From: a virus
Virus record (IMG/VR): IMGVR_UViG_3300017598_000635
Location: 1 to 30,584 of that record
Length of the DNA: 30,584 nt
Strand: one strand, 5' to 3'
Below, piece after piece: positions 14,960-23,692 of the stretch. The notes below the pieces were generated by a model. It did no database searches. It was not told where the DNA came from and was given only the letters and a program-made list of their open reading frames with translations. Position numbers and translations under genes: made by a program. Each line of letters begins with the position of its first letter. The first letter of the stretch is position 1.

Positions 14960-17900
14960 ATGGCTGAAAAGGTTGTGGCAATAAATTTTACTACTACAGG
15001 TGCCCAGAATGTAATTACTAAAATGGATAAAATGAGTATGCATATGAGTAAAATGGGTACTATGACCACTCGTTATAATACACAAGGTCAAGCTTTGAGT
15101 GCAACCTGGAATAAAAATGCAACCATGGCTGACAAACTTAAAAAAGGAGTCGGTGGCCTTGCTGTACAATTTGTAAGTTTGCAGGCAGCGGTGTCCATTG
15201 CCACACGTATTATCAAAGGATTATGGGAATGGGGGAAGAAATCAGCTGATACATTCCGTGATTTCGAACATGCCATAGCTGAAGTATCTACAATCTTAAC
15301 TGGTGAAGGGGTTAATGCTATCCATGCAATGTCAGCTGGGGTGGAAGAGTTATCTGTTAGATGGGGTAAATCTACAAATGACTTAGCTAGAGGGTTATAT
15401 GATATTTTATCAGCTGCTGTAGATGCATCCAAAGCAATGGATCTTTTATCAATAGCAACTAGAGCATCAATAGCTGGTATTACATCTGTTGAAACATCCG
15501 TTGATGTATTTACAAGTATAATTAATTCATATGGTAAAACTGTAGCACAAGCTAGTGGTTTATCAGATATGTTATTCCAGACTGTGGTACGTGGTAAACT
15601 TGTCTTTGAAGATCTGGCATCTGCTATGGGTTACATAACACCGATAGCTGCTAACTTAGGTGTAGAATTTGAAGAAATAGCTGCTGCATTATCAACAGTT
15701 ACTCGTCAAGGTCTTCATGTAGATATGGCTACTCGTGGTCTTGCTTTAGGTTTACAGAATATTTCAACATTATCTGGTGAAGCTGCTGATGCTGCAAAAA
15801 AATATGGTGTTGATCTAAGTGCATTGGCATTAAGAGTCGGTGGATTAGAGGTTATAATAAAAGATCTAAATGATGCTATGAAAACATATGGTGCCAGCAT
15901 ACTACCTGAAATGATACGTAACATGCGTTCCCTTCGTGTATATATGGCTCTCGCTGGTGATGAAGGGGTACAGGGTTTTTCAGATGATTTAGATTTATTA
16001 AATAATGCAACAGGGAGAACTAATGAAGCTCTTTCTAAAATGGCGAGCACTGCTAAAACTGAAGTACAGATTATGGAACAGACCATGGCTGAGCTTGAAC
16101 GTAGCATTGGTGATACATGGCATGGTATAGATATCTGGTGGAAAAAAGCCAAATTGTGGTGGGGTGCATTATTCTCTGGTGAAAACCCTGGTAAAACTGT
16201 AAAAGAATATGATGATAGAATAGCTGAGTTGAATCAAAACTTTTTAAAATATTATGATTTAAGAGCAAGGCTGGATAAAATAAAACCAGTTGGTAAAGAA
16301 GCTGTTAAATTCCTTGAATATAATAGACTTAATACCTCTGAGCTTAGGGAACAGCATGATATTACAGCTGCAATGGTATCTCATTGGCATACTCTATATG
16401 CTACAGTGAAAGGCACCACTGAAAGAATGAAAATACGTGATCCAGTCCGAGGTCAAGATTTTGCTAATATTTATGGTGATGAAGGCCTCAGAAACATGGA
16501 GTCATATAATGAAGAATATAAAATAATGAAGGGGTATCAAAGAGATACACTCACTGGTATTATTGATAGAAATATTGATTGGGGTTCAGTTGAAAAATAT
16601 TTAGGAAAAAGTAAACTTGTGGAAGATGCCAATGAAAAAATGAATGAGTCATGGCGTAAAGTACAAGATTTGCAAGCTAAAGCTGATAAACAACCAAGTG
16701 GGATATGGGATGCTGATAGATTACATGGTGCTCCTGATACAGATATTGATGCAGCATTAAAACATGAAGAAACAGTATATGAAGCTTTAGTTGAAGATGC
16801 AAAAAACTTAAATACTGAAATAGATCAAAATCTTGAAGGATATAATCAATTATCAGGTGAATTAGATGGGTTATCAGAGGATGCAGAGATAGCTAAAACA
16901 AACATAATGGAGTTAACCAATGAGATAAAAGAGCTGGATTATAAAATACATGATACCTATAAAACAATGGGGGGCCAGGAGTTTCAGGGAACAGAACGAT
17001 GGAAAATTGCCACAGCGGGTACAGAAGCATCTCTTGACCGATTTCTTAAATATTCACAGATGAGCATCAAATATGGTGATGAATTCAAAGACACCTATAT
17101 GGATAATATTAAACAAATAGAGGGATATGAAGAAGCAGTGGGATCTGCAAATAGCTATTTAAACTATTTCAATGAATCAATTTGGGAGATTACTAAATCA
17201 GATAGTGACTATAATGGTAGCATCAAAGACCTCATTAAGAGTTTATCCGAATATGAACAAGCAGAAAAAAAGGCATCAGAGGGTGTTGAGAAACATAAAA
17301 CAGAACTTGATAGACTAAATATGGCTGTTCAAAAAAATAATCTTGCTATAATGAAACTTGATCTTAAAGGTATGAAACGTAGAAGAGGTCTGAATAGAAC
17401 AGAGCAGCGTAAAATTAAAAAGATACAGATATCCAATATGAAACATCGTATCAGCATGTTGGAGATTGAGACATCTGAGGAATACCAACAGGATAAAAAA
17501 CAGGTTGATGAAAAAAGTAAACATTTCCAGAAACTAAGTGATTTATATAGTGAATATACCGATAGAGTTAAACATAGTTTATGGGAGATGAAAGACACCA
17601 GGGATAGTGATATTGAAGACTTAGTAAATGATATATCGTTATACCAAGAAAATTATGATAAATATAATAAATGGTTAAAAGTAAATGAGCAGAACTTAAA
17701 AAATATTGGTATCGCTATAGATGCTATAACTAAGGCAATTGATGCTGGCCCGGCTTCTGATGAATGGGAAGAGTTTTTTGGGCAATCTGCTGCATTAACC
17801 TATAAAGATACATTATCCGATATTGTAGATTTTTTAAATGATATAGATGAAAAAAGTGGTGGGAATAATCCCATAACTATGGCGGATGTAACACATACCC

Positions 17901-18202
17901 CAATAGCAGCTCCTCTCTTCACAGGGAATGCGTTAGGATATGGTATACAATTTGCAACAAATCAACGTGGCTCATATTATATCCCTAAGACACAGCCATA
18001 TATGCTGCATAAAGGAGAAACTGTATCACCAGCTGGGAGTAAAGGAGGTATGGGAGGCACAGTCCATGTCCATCTAGATCCAATACATGTAAATGCTGTG
18101 CTAAAAACAAATACTGATGTTCGAACACTCGGGTCAAAAATAGGCCAAGCAATCGCAGCGGGTCTTGTGGATGGTGTCACATCAGAGTATGAGGTAGGGT
18201 GA
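14960..18202 (+). CDS. Tape measure protein (TP901-type core)
   Basis: 1080 aa, with GGAGA upstream of ATG 14960. Residues about 90-290 carry the conserved TP901-type tape measure core: F-E-H-A-I-A-E-V-S-T-I-L, L-A-R-G-L-Y-D-I-L-S-A-A-V-D-A, the V-D-V-F-T-S-I-I-N-S-Y-G segment and A-A-L-S-T-V-T-R-Q-G. A hydrophobic amphipathic segment lies near 55-75. The middle and C-terminal thirds are long charged coiled coils. Near the end are Y-Y-I-P-K-T-Q-P-Y-M-L-H-K-G-E-T-V and a G-G-T-V-H-V-H-L-D strand, both common at tape measure C-termini. By the usual rule of about 0.15 nm per residue this suggests a tail near 160 nm long. No peptidase domain was recognised. Confidence 0.93.
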   Translation: MAEKVVAINFTTTGAQNVITKMDKMSMHMSKMGTMTTRYNTQGQALSATWNKNATMADKLKKGVGGLAVQFVSLQAAVSIATRIIKGLWEWGKKSADTFRDFEHAIAEVSTILTGEGVNAIHAMSAGVEELSVRWGKSTNDLARGLYDILSAAVDASKAMDLLSIATRASIAGITSVETSVDVFTSIINSYGKTVAQASGLSDMLFQTVVRGKLVFEDLASAMGYITPIAANLGVEFEEIAAALSTVTRQGLHVDMATRGLALGLQNISTLSGEAADAAKKYGVDLSALALRVGGLEVIIKDLNDAMKTYGASILPEMIRNMRSLRVYMALAGDEGVQGFSDDLDLLNNATGRTNEALSKMASTAKTEVQIMEQTMAELERSIGDTWHGIDIWWKKAKLWWGALFSGENPGKTVKEYDDRIAELNQNFLKYYDLRARLDKIKPVGKEAVKFLEYNRLNTSELREQHDITAAMVSHWHTLYATVKGTTERMKIRDPVRGQDFANIYGDEGLRNMESYNEEYKIMKGYQRDTLTGIIDRNIDWGSVEKYLGKSKLVEDANEKMNESWRKVQDLQAKADKQPSGIWDADRLHGAPDTDIDAALKHEETVYEALVEDAKNLNTEIDQNLEGYNQLSGELDGLSEDAEIAKTNIMELTNEIKELDYKIHDTYKTMGGQEFQGTERWKIATAGTEASLDRFLKYSQMSIKYGDEFKDTYMDNIKQIEGYEEAVGSANSYLNYFNESIWEITKSDSDYNGSIKDLIKSLSEYEQAEKKASEGVEKHKTELDRLNMAVQKNNLAIMKLDLKGMKRRRGLNRTEQRKIKKIQISNMKHRISMLEIETSEEYQQDKKQVDEKSKHFQKLSDLYSEYTDRVKHSLWEMKDTRDSDIEDLVNDISLYQENYDKYNKWLKVNEQNLKNIGIAIDAITKAIDAGPASDEWEEFFGQSAALTYKDTLSDIVDFLNDIDEKSGGNNPITMADVTHTPIAAPLFTGNALGYGIQFATNQRGSYYIPKTQPYMLHKGETVSPAGSKGGMGGTVHVHLDPIHVNAVLKTNTDVRTLGSKIGQAIAAGLVDGVTSEYEVG

Positions 18203-18765
18203 TTAAGGTGCCTGTAACACAAATGTATCAGACTTATTATGGAATTTATTTAAATCATTATGAAAATACATGGGGTGGTGTAGTATATAACTCCATACTT
18301 ACAAAGGAGCTTCCCTTCGCTGAAGATATGGTGAGCTCAGAGGACTATAGTAGTGAAGTCACAGATATGACTTTTATGTACCCTACTCTTTATATGAATA
18401 AATATTACATAGATGGTACATGTGAAGGTCATGTAAGCATCTATAATGAACATAGCACCACAACATATTATTGCAGTAGCTTTACTGTAGAGTTGAGAAA
18501 GACCGATGATGTACCAAGTAATAGCACTACACTTGGTAGCTATACACATACGTTATCGACAGCAAGTGATATTCCACCAGAAGATTATCTCACATTACCG
18601 TTTTTTATTCCTATAACAGAGGAACTGGTGGAAGAAAGCGAGAGATTACTTTTTAGATTTTATTTTGATGATACCTCAAGTGGTAGTTGTTGTATAGCAC
18701 ATGCTAACACCACAACTGGTGGAATTGATCTGCAGGTAAAAGTTCCATATGCACCGGAGGGTTAA
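18199..18765 (+). CDS. Minor tail protein candidate, beta-rich
   Basis: About 188 aa. It starts either at GTG 18199 (GTGA overlap with the tape measure stop) or at GTG 18208, which has GGTGA five bases upstream; the latter may be the true start. The chain is rich in Tyr, Thr and Ser and in short beta strands (YYGIYLNHYENTWGGVVYNS, S-F-T-V-E-L-R-K, L-L-F-R-F-Y-F-D-D-T-S-S-G-S-C-C). Its place after the tape measure suits a distal tail component. No family recognised. Confidence 0.65.
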   Translation: MIKVPVTQMYQTYYGIYLNHYENTWGGVVYNSILTKELPFAEDMVSSEDYSSEVTDMTFMYPTLYMNKYYIDGTCEGHVSIYNEHSTTTYYCSSFTVELRKTDDVPSNSTTLGSYTHTLSTASDIPPEDYLTLPFFIPITEELVEESERLLFRFYFDDTSSGSCCIAHANTTTGGIDLQVKVPYAPEG

Positions 18766-18769
18766 ATAA

Positions 18770-20137
18770 ATGGCTGATACATTCACAATTACACAATCAC
18801 CAGATAGTGCGAATCTATACCTATACCCATCTAGTGATGCAACAGTTGCTATGACCCCTGTTAGTGAGAGTAGTAATTATGAATGTGTAGATGAAATATG
18901 GAATAGCCCGAATGATAACACCGATTATGTCTATACTAATTCCACTACATTTGAATCAGATCTATATAATATGGATAATCATGGATCTGAAACCGGGGAT
19001 ATAAATTATGTTAGAATTATAACAAGAGCAAGTTCAGCTACATGGACTCAGAGTACATCTGGTGGATTCTATATTAGATGCTATGATGGAGCTAGTACGG
19101 CATCTAGTGCCAATAAAGCACCTATCACCACTGGTTATAAACAATACTATCATACATGGAGTACAAAACCATCTGGTGGTGCATGGGGATGGAGTGATAT
19201 AGATGATCTTATAATTGGTATGGTGGCTAATAGTCCAATAGTTAATAATGTTTCAACATCTACAGTGTTGAGGCCTATATCTGATGGAACATTAATTGAA
19301 CTTGGTAATCATGGTGCTGATGATAACTGGGATTGTGTTGATGAAGTGGTATCTGATGAAAACACAACATATGTACAAAACGATGGTGATGCTGGTCAAT
19401 GGGATGCTGATCATTATCTATTGAGTTCATATGGTGCTGCTTCAGGTATTATACAAAATGTAAGGGTGACTGCCAGCTGTAAATGTTCTGAAACTGGTTC
19501 TAAAATAAAACTCGGTGTATCAGATGGAGGGATACCTGGTAAACTTGGAGCTGAACAAAATTTACATCTCAATACATATGAAGATGAAACTGATTATTGG
19601 AATACAGATCCTAATAATAATACATGGGGATGGGATGATATAGATACATTAGAAGCAGTTGTTCATTTATATAGACACCAATGGAGTCCTAATCCATATC
19701 CTAGATGTACACAGCTATGGGTTACTGTAAATTATCTAAAAGATGACAGCCCAGAAATACGTACAACACAAACATATGCAGTGGTGAATTACACCCCGAG
19801 CTCAACAACAGTAACACTCCGTACACCTGAAAGTTTATCAGTGGGGCATAGTAGAAATGTTCAACGTTTCCAATTCCCAAGTGGTGGATATGAAATAGAA
19901 GATGTTGGTAGAGGTGAAAAAGCTCTATCAATAACTGGTTTTGAATATAGTAGTGCTGATGATAAAATGCAAGATTTAAAAGACATGTGTCATTATGGCT
20001 CAGTGGTGACAATAGCGGGGTTACCTGATACCAATTTAGATGGTGATTATCTTATTCATGATTTTAATTTTGAAGATGAAAGCTATGGTGACGTATTAAA
20101 ATATAGATGGCATCTAAATCTTGAGGAGAGCGGCTAG
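18770..20137 (+). CDS. Distal tail protein with duplicated beta domain and C-terminal tail-tip-like domain
   Basis: 455 aa. Two homologous beta domains are evident. One begins near L-Y-P-S-S-D-A-T and contains N-Y-E-C-V-D-E (about residues 15-150); the other begins near L-R-P-I-S-D-G-T and contains N-W-D-C-V-D-E (about 165-320). Both carry a V-R-I/V-T-strand and a W-G-W-x-D-I-D-D/T-L motif. Residues about 345-455 form a third domain (S-V-G-H-S-R-N-V-Q-R-F-Q-F-P-S-G, G-L-P-D-T-N-L-D-G-D-Y-L-I-H-D-F), which matches the small protein at 20515. The first two may bind carbohydrate (lectin- or LamG-like); the third may be a Dit or baseplate-type element. Context (after the tape measure, before the fibre) supports a tail-tip role. 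Confidence 0.7.
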   Translation: MADTFTITQSPDSANLYLYPSSDATVAMTPVSESSNYECVDEIWNSPNDNTDYVYTNSTTFESDLYNMDNHGSETGDINYVRIITRASSATWTQSTSGGFYIRCYDGASTASSANKAPITTGYKQYYHTWSTKPSGGAWGWSDIDDLIIGMVANSPIVNNVSTSTVLRPISDGTLIELGNHGADDNWDCVDEVVSDENTTYVQNDGDAGQWDADHYLLSSYGAASGIIQNVRVTASCKCSETGSKIKLGVSDGGIPGKLGAEQNLHLNTYEDETDYWNTDPNNNTWGWDDIDTLEAVVHLYRHQWSPNPYPRCTQLWVTVNYLKDDSPEIRTTQTYAVVNYTPSSTTVTLRTPESLSVGHSRNVQRFQFPSGGYEIEDVGRGEKALSITGFEYSSADDKMQDLKDMCHYGSVVTIAGLPDTNLDGDYLIHDFNFEDESYGDVLKYRWHLNLEESG

Positions 20138-20138
20138 G

Positions 20139-20264
20139 ATGGGTGTATGTGATAAATGTAAAGGATTTGGCAACCTAAAAGGCCAGATATGTGAATTATG
20201 TAATCAAACATTAAGATGTGATAAATGTGATGGAAAAGGATGGATTGGAAAGGACAAAATGTGA
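20139..20264 (+). CDS. 41-aa DnaJ-type zinc-finger miniprotein
   Basis: ATG 20139 follows GAGGAG (20123-20128). The product has three C-x-x-C knuckles: C-D-K-C-K-G-F-G (4-11), C-E-L-C (18-21) and C-D-K-C-D-G-K-G (27-34). The first and last match the C-x-x-C-x-G-x-G module of the DnaJ central zinc domain, here cut down to a stand-alone peptide. It might act as a small folding helper or metal-binding adaptor for tail proteins; that is inference. The dense motif in so short a frame makes it very likely real. Confidence 0.75.
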   Translation: MGVCDKCKGFGNLKGQICELCNQTLRCDKCDGKGWIGKDKM

Positions 20265-20276
20265 AATATATTCACG

Positions 20277-20321
20277 ATGTGTAGGTTACCTCCGGCCGGT
20301 AAGCCAATGGAATGTTGGTAA
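20277..20321 (+). other. GC-rich structured stretch with 14-codon micro-ORF
   Basis: Between two zinc-finger genes (20265-20357) lies a patch richer in GC than its surroundings. GGTTACC (20284-20290) pairs with GGTAAGCC (20298-20305) with one bulged G around TCCGGCC; CCAA (20304-20307) can instead pair with TTGG (20315-20318), sharing two bases, so the hairpins are mutually exclusive. A micro-ORF at 20277-20321 would read MCRLPPAGKPMECW. It has no clear ribosome binding site. It may be a small regulatory RNA element, a leader peptide or chance. Confidence 0.3.
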
Positions 20322-20357
20322 AAGGCAGGAGTTTAAAGACCGTAAGGTGTATAAAAT

Positions 20358-20561
20358 ATGAAATGTAGTATTTGTGGTGAAGATGCTACATATAGCTTAC
20401 CAAGATATAAAGGGATGAAATCTAAAATTGTTGATTACTATGATTTTAGATGTGTAAACCATTTATACACCACTAGGAAAGATGCTAGGAAAAAAATGAA
20501 ATTGGAGAAGGGAAATGTCAGGAATCTATCTAACAAGCACCACTACAGTAGTCCATCTTGA
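20358..20561 (+). CDS. 67-aa zinc-ribbon protein
   Basis: Starts MKCSICGEDATYSLPRY, with C-x-x-C at residues 3-6 and a second pair F-R-C-V-N-H-L (about 31-36), giving a C2-CH type zinc knuckle; the rest is basic (RKDARKKMKLEKG). AAGGTG (20344-20349) precedes ATG 20358. The gene overlaps the next by 47 bases, unusual here, so the C-terminal part could be less constrained. Function unknown; a nucleic-acid-binding or scaffold role is possible. Confidence 0.65.
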   Translation: MKCSICGEDATYSLPRYKGMKSKIVDYYDFRCVNHLYTTRKDARKKMKLEKGNVRNLSNKHHYSSPS

Positions 20562-20952
20562 TATTGTGGAAAAAATAGATTTTGCTACATCAAGGAATAT
20601 AACTAATTTCACCTTTGCAACTGGTAATGATGCACAGATAGATATGGGGAAAAATGTGGATCAGATAATAGTGCATGGGGTGGATTATAGTGTGGAACAT
20701 AGAGGTGTGTTTTTCCCTCTTACATTTCCAATAGAATGGCCAGCTGATTATGATGCATACCGTGATATGGAACTCATCAATGGGATGATGGATGACCAAG
20801 AAGTAGTGACAGTATCAGGTCTGGCAAATAGTAATCTCAATACTGAATATTTAATAAATGATTTAGAATTTAGTATGCAATCGGGAGATGGTGCAATTCC
20901 TCTCTATCGGTTCTCTTTAACTTTAGAAAGAAAAAATGATATATTAGGGTGA
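20515..20952 (+). CDS. Tail-tip domain protein, paralogue of the 18770-20137 C-terminus
   Basis: 145 aa, with GGAG upstream of ATG 20515. It begins MSGIYLTSTTTVVHLDIVEK and contains T-S-R-N-I-T-N-F-T-F, G-K-N-V-D-Q-I-I-V-H-G-V-D-Y-S, V-V-T-V-S-G-L-A-N-S-N-L-N-T-E-Y-L-I-N-D-L and a final Y-R-F-S-L-T-L-E-R strand. Each element aligns in order with the last domain of the gene ending at 20137 (S-R-N-V-Q-R-F-Q-F, L-S-I-T-G-F-E-Y-S, V-T-I-A-G-L-P-D-T-N-L-D-G-D-Y-L-I-H-D-F, Y-R-W-H-L-N-L-E-E). This suggests duplication, perhaps forming stacked rings at the tail tip. Role inferred. Confidence 0.75.
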   Translation: MSGIYLTSTTTVVHLDIVEKIDFATSRNITNFTFATGNDAQIDMGKNVDQIIVHGVDYSVEHRGVFFPLTFPIEWPADYDAYRDMELINGMMDDQEVVTVSGLANSNLNTEYLINDLEFSMQSGDGAIPLYRFSLTLERKNDILG

Positions 20953-20957
20953 TTTAA

Positions 20958-23522
20958 TTGGCTTATAATGATACACAGGATAGTAATACATCAATTGATT
21001 ATGGTGAATGGAACAACATGGTTAAAGAAATAGACCATGAAGATACTGGTGGTAATTGGTATAGTATGAATGCTGCTGGTAACCTAGTATTGGATGCATC
21101 GTCAAATATTATTATGAGAGATGATGGAACACAGATATTTGAATTTTATACCAATACCATAGAATTTGGTACAGACCGAGGTATATATATCAATGATGAT
21201 GAGACATATATAGGAATAGGTGCAGGGGATAACATAACAGCTGGTAGTGGGATTAATAATACACTTGTTGGACATGATGCAGGAAACGATGTAAATACTG
21301 GCGATGATAATACAATAGTTGGGAGTGAAGCTGGTGAAAAAATCAATACTGGGTATCAAAATACACTTGTTGGACATAATGCTGGTGGTGATTTAACTGA
21401 TGATAGAGATAATACTATGATTGGATGGCAAGCTGGGTATCAGGCAACAACAGATTTCCATACTTTAGTTGGTAGTCTTGCAGGTAGTAGTATAACTGAT
21501 GGTACTTATCTTACTGCTATTGGGTACGGTGCTGGTGTTGGTATTTCATCAGGTGATTATAATACCCTTATAGGTCATAAAGCTCAAAATTCAAGTGATG
21601 CTAGTAATGTTGTAGCAGTTGGATATGAAGCAGCAAGATATAATGATAAAGATGGATGTGTATTTGTTGGTTATCAAGCTGGTATTGCAAATACTGGTAT
21701 TGGAAATCTTGGTATAGGCCGTGGAGCATGTGGTGATGCAGCTTTATCTGGTGGATATAATACATGTATAGGTGAATATTGTGGTCTTGATATTAATACT
21801 GGTTCTAATAACACGGGTGTAGGTCGAGAAAGTTTTAGGTATCTTTCAACTGGTGCTTATAACGTAGCACTTGGTCAGGGAGCTGCTAGGGATATACAAT
21901 CTGGTAACTATAATGTTTGTATTGGTAATGAAGCAGGTGGAAATACAGCTGAAGGGATGGATAACTGTGTATTGATAGGTCATCAAGCTGGTGAAGATAA
22001 CACTGCAGCTAATATTGTAGCTGTAGGTTATAATGCTTTGAAGGATAATGAGGGAATTGGGAATACTGCTGTTGGATATGTATCAATGGATGCAGAGGTA
22101 ACAGGAGCTAATAATACAGCATTAGGTTATGCAAGTCTTACAGCTGGAGAAGGTGCAGCAGGAAATACAGCACTTGGATATTATACACTAGCAGCAACCA
22201 CGACAGGATCATCAAATGCTGCAGTTGGGTATCGTGCTGGAGCTAATATGGGAGTTGCTGTAGATAGTTGTGTTTTAATGGGATATACAGCAGGTGAAGA
22301 TAATGACCAGAGTAATATTGTAGCTATTGGATATGGTGCATTAAAAGATAACACTGGTGGTTCTCACGCTGTAGGAATTGGGCATCAAGTATTTAATAAT
22401 GCATCATACACTGGTGATAATAATACAGCTGTGGGTTATCAAGCAGGTCTTGCTAATACAACTGGTCAGGGTAATGTTTTTATTGGTGAAATATCTGGGA
22501 CAGCAAACAACACTGGTTATTATAATACATTTATAGGTAGAGCATGTGGAACAAATAATGAAGATGGAGTCCTAAATACATTTGTAGGTTTAGCAGCAGG
22601 TAATGGAATTGTTTCAGGTGATAAAAATGTTGCAATAGGGGGAGAAACACTTGAAACGGAAGATGTAAATAATTGTGTAGCTATTGGTTATCAAGCAGGT
22701 GAAGATAATGACCAGAATAATATCGTAGCTATTGGTTACGGTGCATTAAAGGATAATAGTGGAACTGCTAATACAGCAATAGGTTATCAAGCGATGGATG
22801 CTGCATGTACAGGTGCTGATAATACAGCATGTGGATATGAAGCACTCGGAGGCAATTTAGGAGGCATTCGTAATGTTGCTTTTGGTAGAGGAACGGCAAA
22901 AGCCCTGACAACTGGTTCATATAATACCTTTTTAGGAACATACAGTGGAAATGCAATAACAACGGGGATGAATAATACTTTTATTGGGTATGCTACTGGA
23001 TATGATTCTACATGCACACTAAGCGGTTGTGTTTATCTTGGATATAATGCTGGTGCTGGCAGAAATGTAAATAACCAATTATATATTTCAAATTCAAACA
23101 CCGCTTATCCATTAATAGGTGGAAACTTTAGTACACCAAGCATAGGATTCGGAGATGGATCATCTGAATATTTTTTAACATTTGATAAAAATGGAACACA
23201 TAGTAGAATTTATGGTGGAAACGATTCAGGTGATGGACTTTTATTAATTGCAAATATACCTGATGGTTATCCATATATAACTCTTGATAACGGAGCTGGT
23301 ATTGCATTAGATACTGAATCAGGTGCAGATATATTAATTAAAGAAGGTGGTACACAATATGCTCAATTTTCGTTAGAAAACGCAGGTGGTATATTATATC
23401 TTGATGAAACCACTGATGCACCATCAGCTAAGGCAAACTATGGTGCGGTTTATACTAAATCTGATAATAAATTATATTTCCAGGATGGAGCTGGAGCAGA
23501 ACATACGGTGGCGTTTGCATGA
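20958..23522 (+). CDS. Tail fibre with YadA-like beta-roll head repeats
   Basis: 854 aa, starting at TTG 20958 with GGTGA (20949-20953) five bases before it. Residues about 1-75 form a fibre N-terminus (S-I-D-Y-G-E-W-N-N-M-V, then G-N-L-V-L-D-A-S-S-N-I). Residues about 80-690 contain roughly 36 copies of N-T-A/L-I/V-G-x-x-A-G, the left-handed parallel beta-roll repeat of trimeric autotransporter heads, implying a trimeric rod for host binding. The C-terminus (A-N-Y-G-A-V-Y-T-K-S-D-N-K-L-Y-F-Q-D-G-A-G-A-E-H-T-V) is the kind of end found on phage fibres; no S74 self-cleaving chaperone follows. Three segments (about 21966-22049, 22269-22352 and 22674-22757) are close copies built on A-G-E-D-N and N-I-V-A-V/I-G-Y, showing recent internal duplication. 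It likely determines host specificity. Confidence 0.88.
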   Translation: MAYNDTQDSNTSIDYGEWNNMVKEIDHEDTGGNWYSMNAAGNLVLDASSNIIMRDDGTQIFEFYTNTIEFGTDRGIYINDDETYIGIGAGDNITAGSGINNTLVGHDAGNDVNTGDDNTIVGSEAGEKINTGYQNTLVGHNAGGDLTDDRDNTMIGWQAGYQATTDFHTLVGSLAGSSITDGTYLTAIGYGAGVGISSGDYNTLIGHKAQNSSDASNVVAVGYEAARYNDKDGCVFVGYQAGIANTGIGNLGIGRGACGDAALSGGYNTCIGEYCGLDINTGSNNTGVGRESFRYLSTGAYNVALGQGAARDIQSGNYNVCIGNEAGGNTAEGMDNCVLIGHQAGEDNTAANIVAVGYNALKDNEGIGNTAVGYVSMDAEVTGANNTALGYASLTAGEGAAGNTALGYYTLAATTTGSSNAAVGYRAGANMGVAVDSCVLMGYTAGEDNDQSNIVAIGYGALKDNTGGSHAVGIGHQVFNNASYTGDNNTAVGYQAGLANTTGQGNVFIGEISGTANNTGYYNTFIGRACGTNNEDGVLNTFVGLAAGNGIVSGDKNVAIGGETLETEDVNNCVAIGYQAGEDNDQNNIVAIGYGALKDNSGTANTAIGYQAMDAACTGADNTACGYEALGGNLGGIRNVAFGRGTAKALTTGSYNTFLGTYSGNAITTGMNNTFIGYATGYDSTCTLSGCVYLGYNAGAGRNVNNQLYISNSNTAYPLIGGNFSTPSIGFGDGSSEYFLTFDKNGTHSRIYGGNDSGDGLLLIANIPDGYPYITLDNGAGIALDTESGADILIKEGGTQYAQFSLENAGGILYLDETTDAPSAKANYGAVYTKSDNKLYFQDGAGAEHTVAFA

Positions 23523-23692
23523 AGTTAAATAAAACTGAGATAGAAATAATAGTTATGCTGATAGGAAAATTAAGATTCGAAAATGTAACCGATGAACAAA
23601 TGTTAATATTGGCAGAATTAAGAAAAAAACTTGTGGAGGAATACAAATGTGTATCGAACAACTTAAGCAATACTTCGAAAAAGACCAAATAG
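23519..23692 (+). CDS. 57-aa helical hypothetical protein
   Basis: Begins in an ATGA overlap with the fibre stop and overlaps the next gene by 46 bases. The sequence MKLNKTEIEIIVMLIGKLRF is followed by V-T-D-E-Q-M-L-I-L-A-E-L-R-K-K-L, two amphipathic helices; the last 14 residues lie in the overlap. No family recognised. Coupling to the fibre gene supports reality; a fibre-assembly or regulatory role is only a guess. Confidence 0.5.
   Translation: MKLNKTEIEIIVMLIGKLRFENVTDEQMLILAELRKKLVEEYKCVSNNLSNTSKKTK

Noticed and set aside
14778-15169. Leftward frames across the T part of the chaperone and the tape measure start
   Set aside because: The rightward frames are explained by the frameshift and the tape measure gene; the antisense frames show no family features.
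20265-20357. tRNA gene in the GC-rich gap
   Set aside because: No cloverleaf, no T-loop consensus and no acceptor stem can be built; only two small competing hairpins are seen.
20958-23522. Diversity-generating retroelement target in the fibre
   Set aside because: No reverse transcriptase and no template repeat in the window, and the end of the gene lacks the expected C-type lectin domain.
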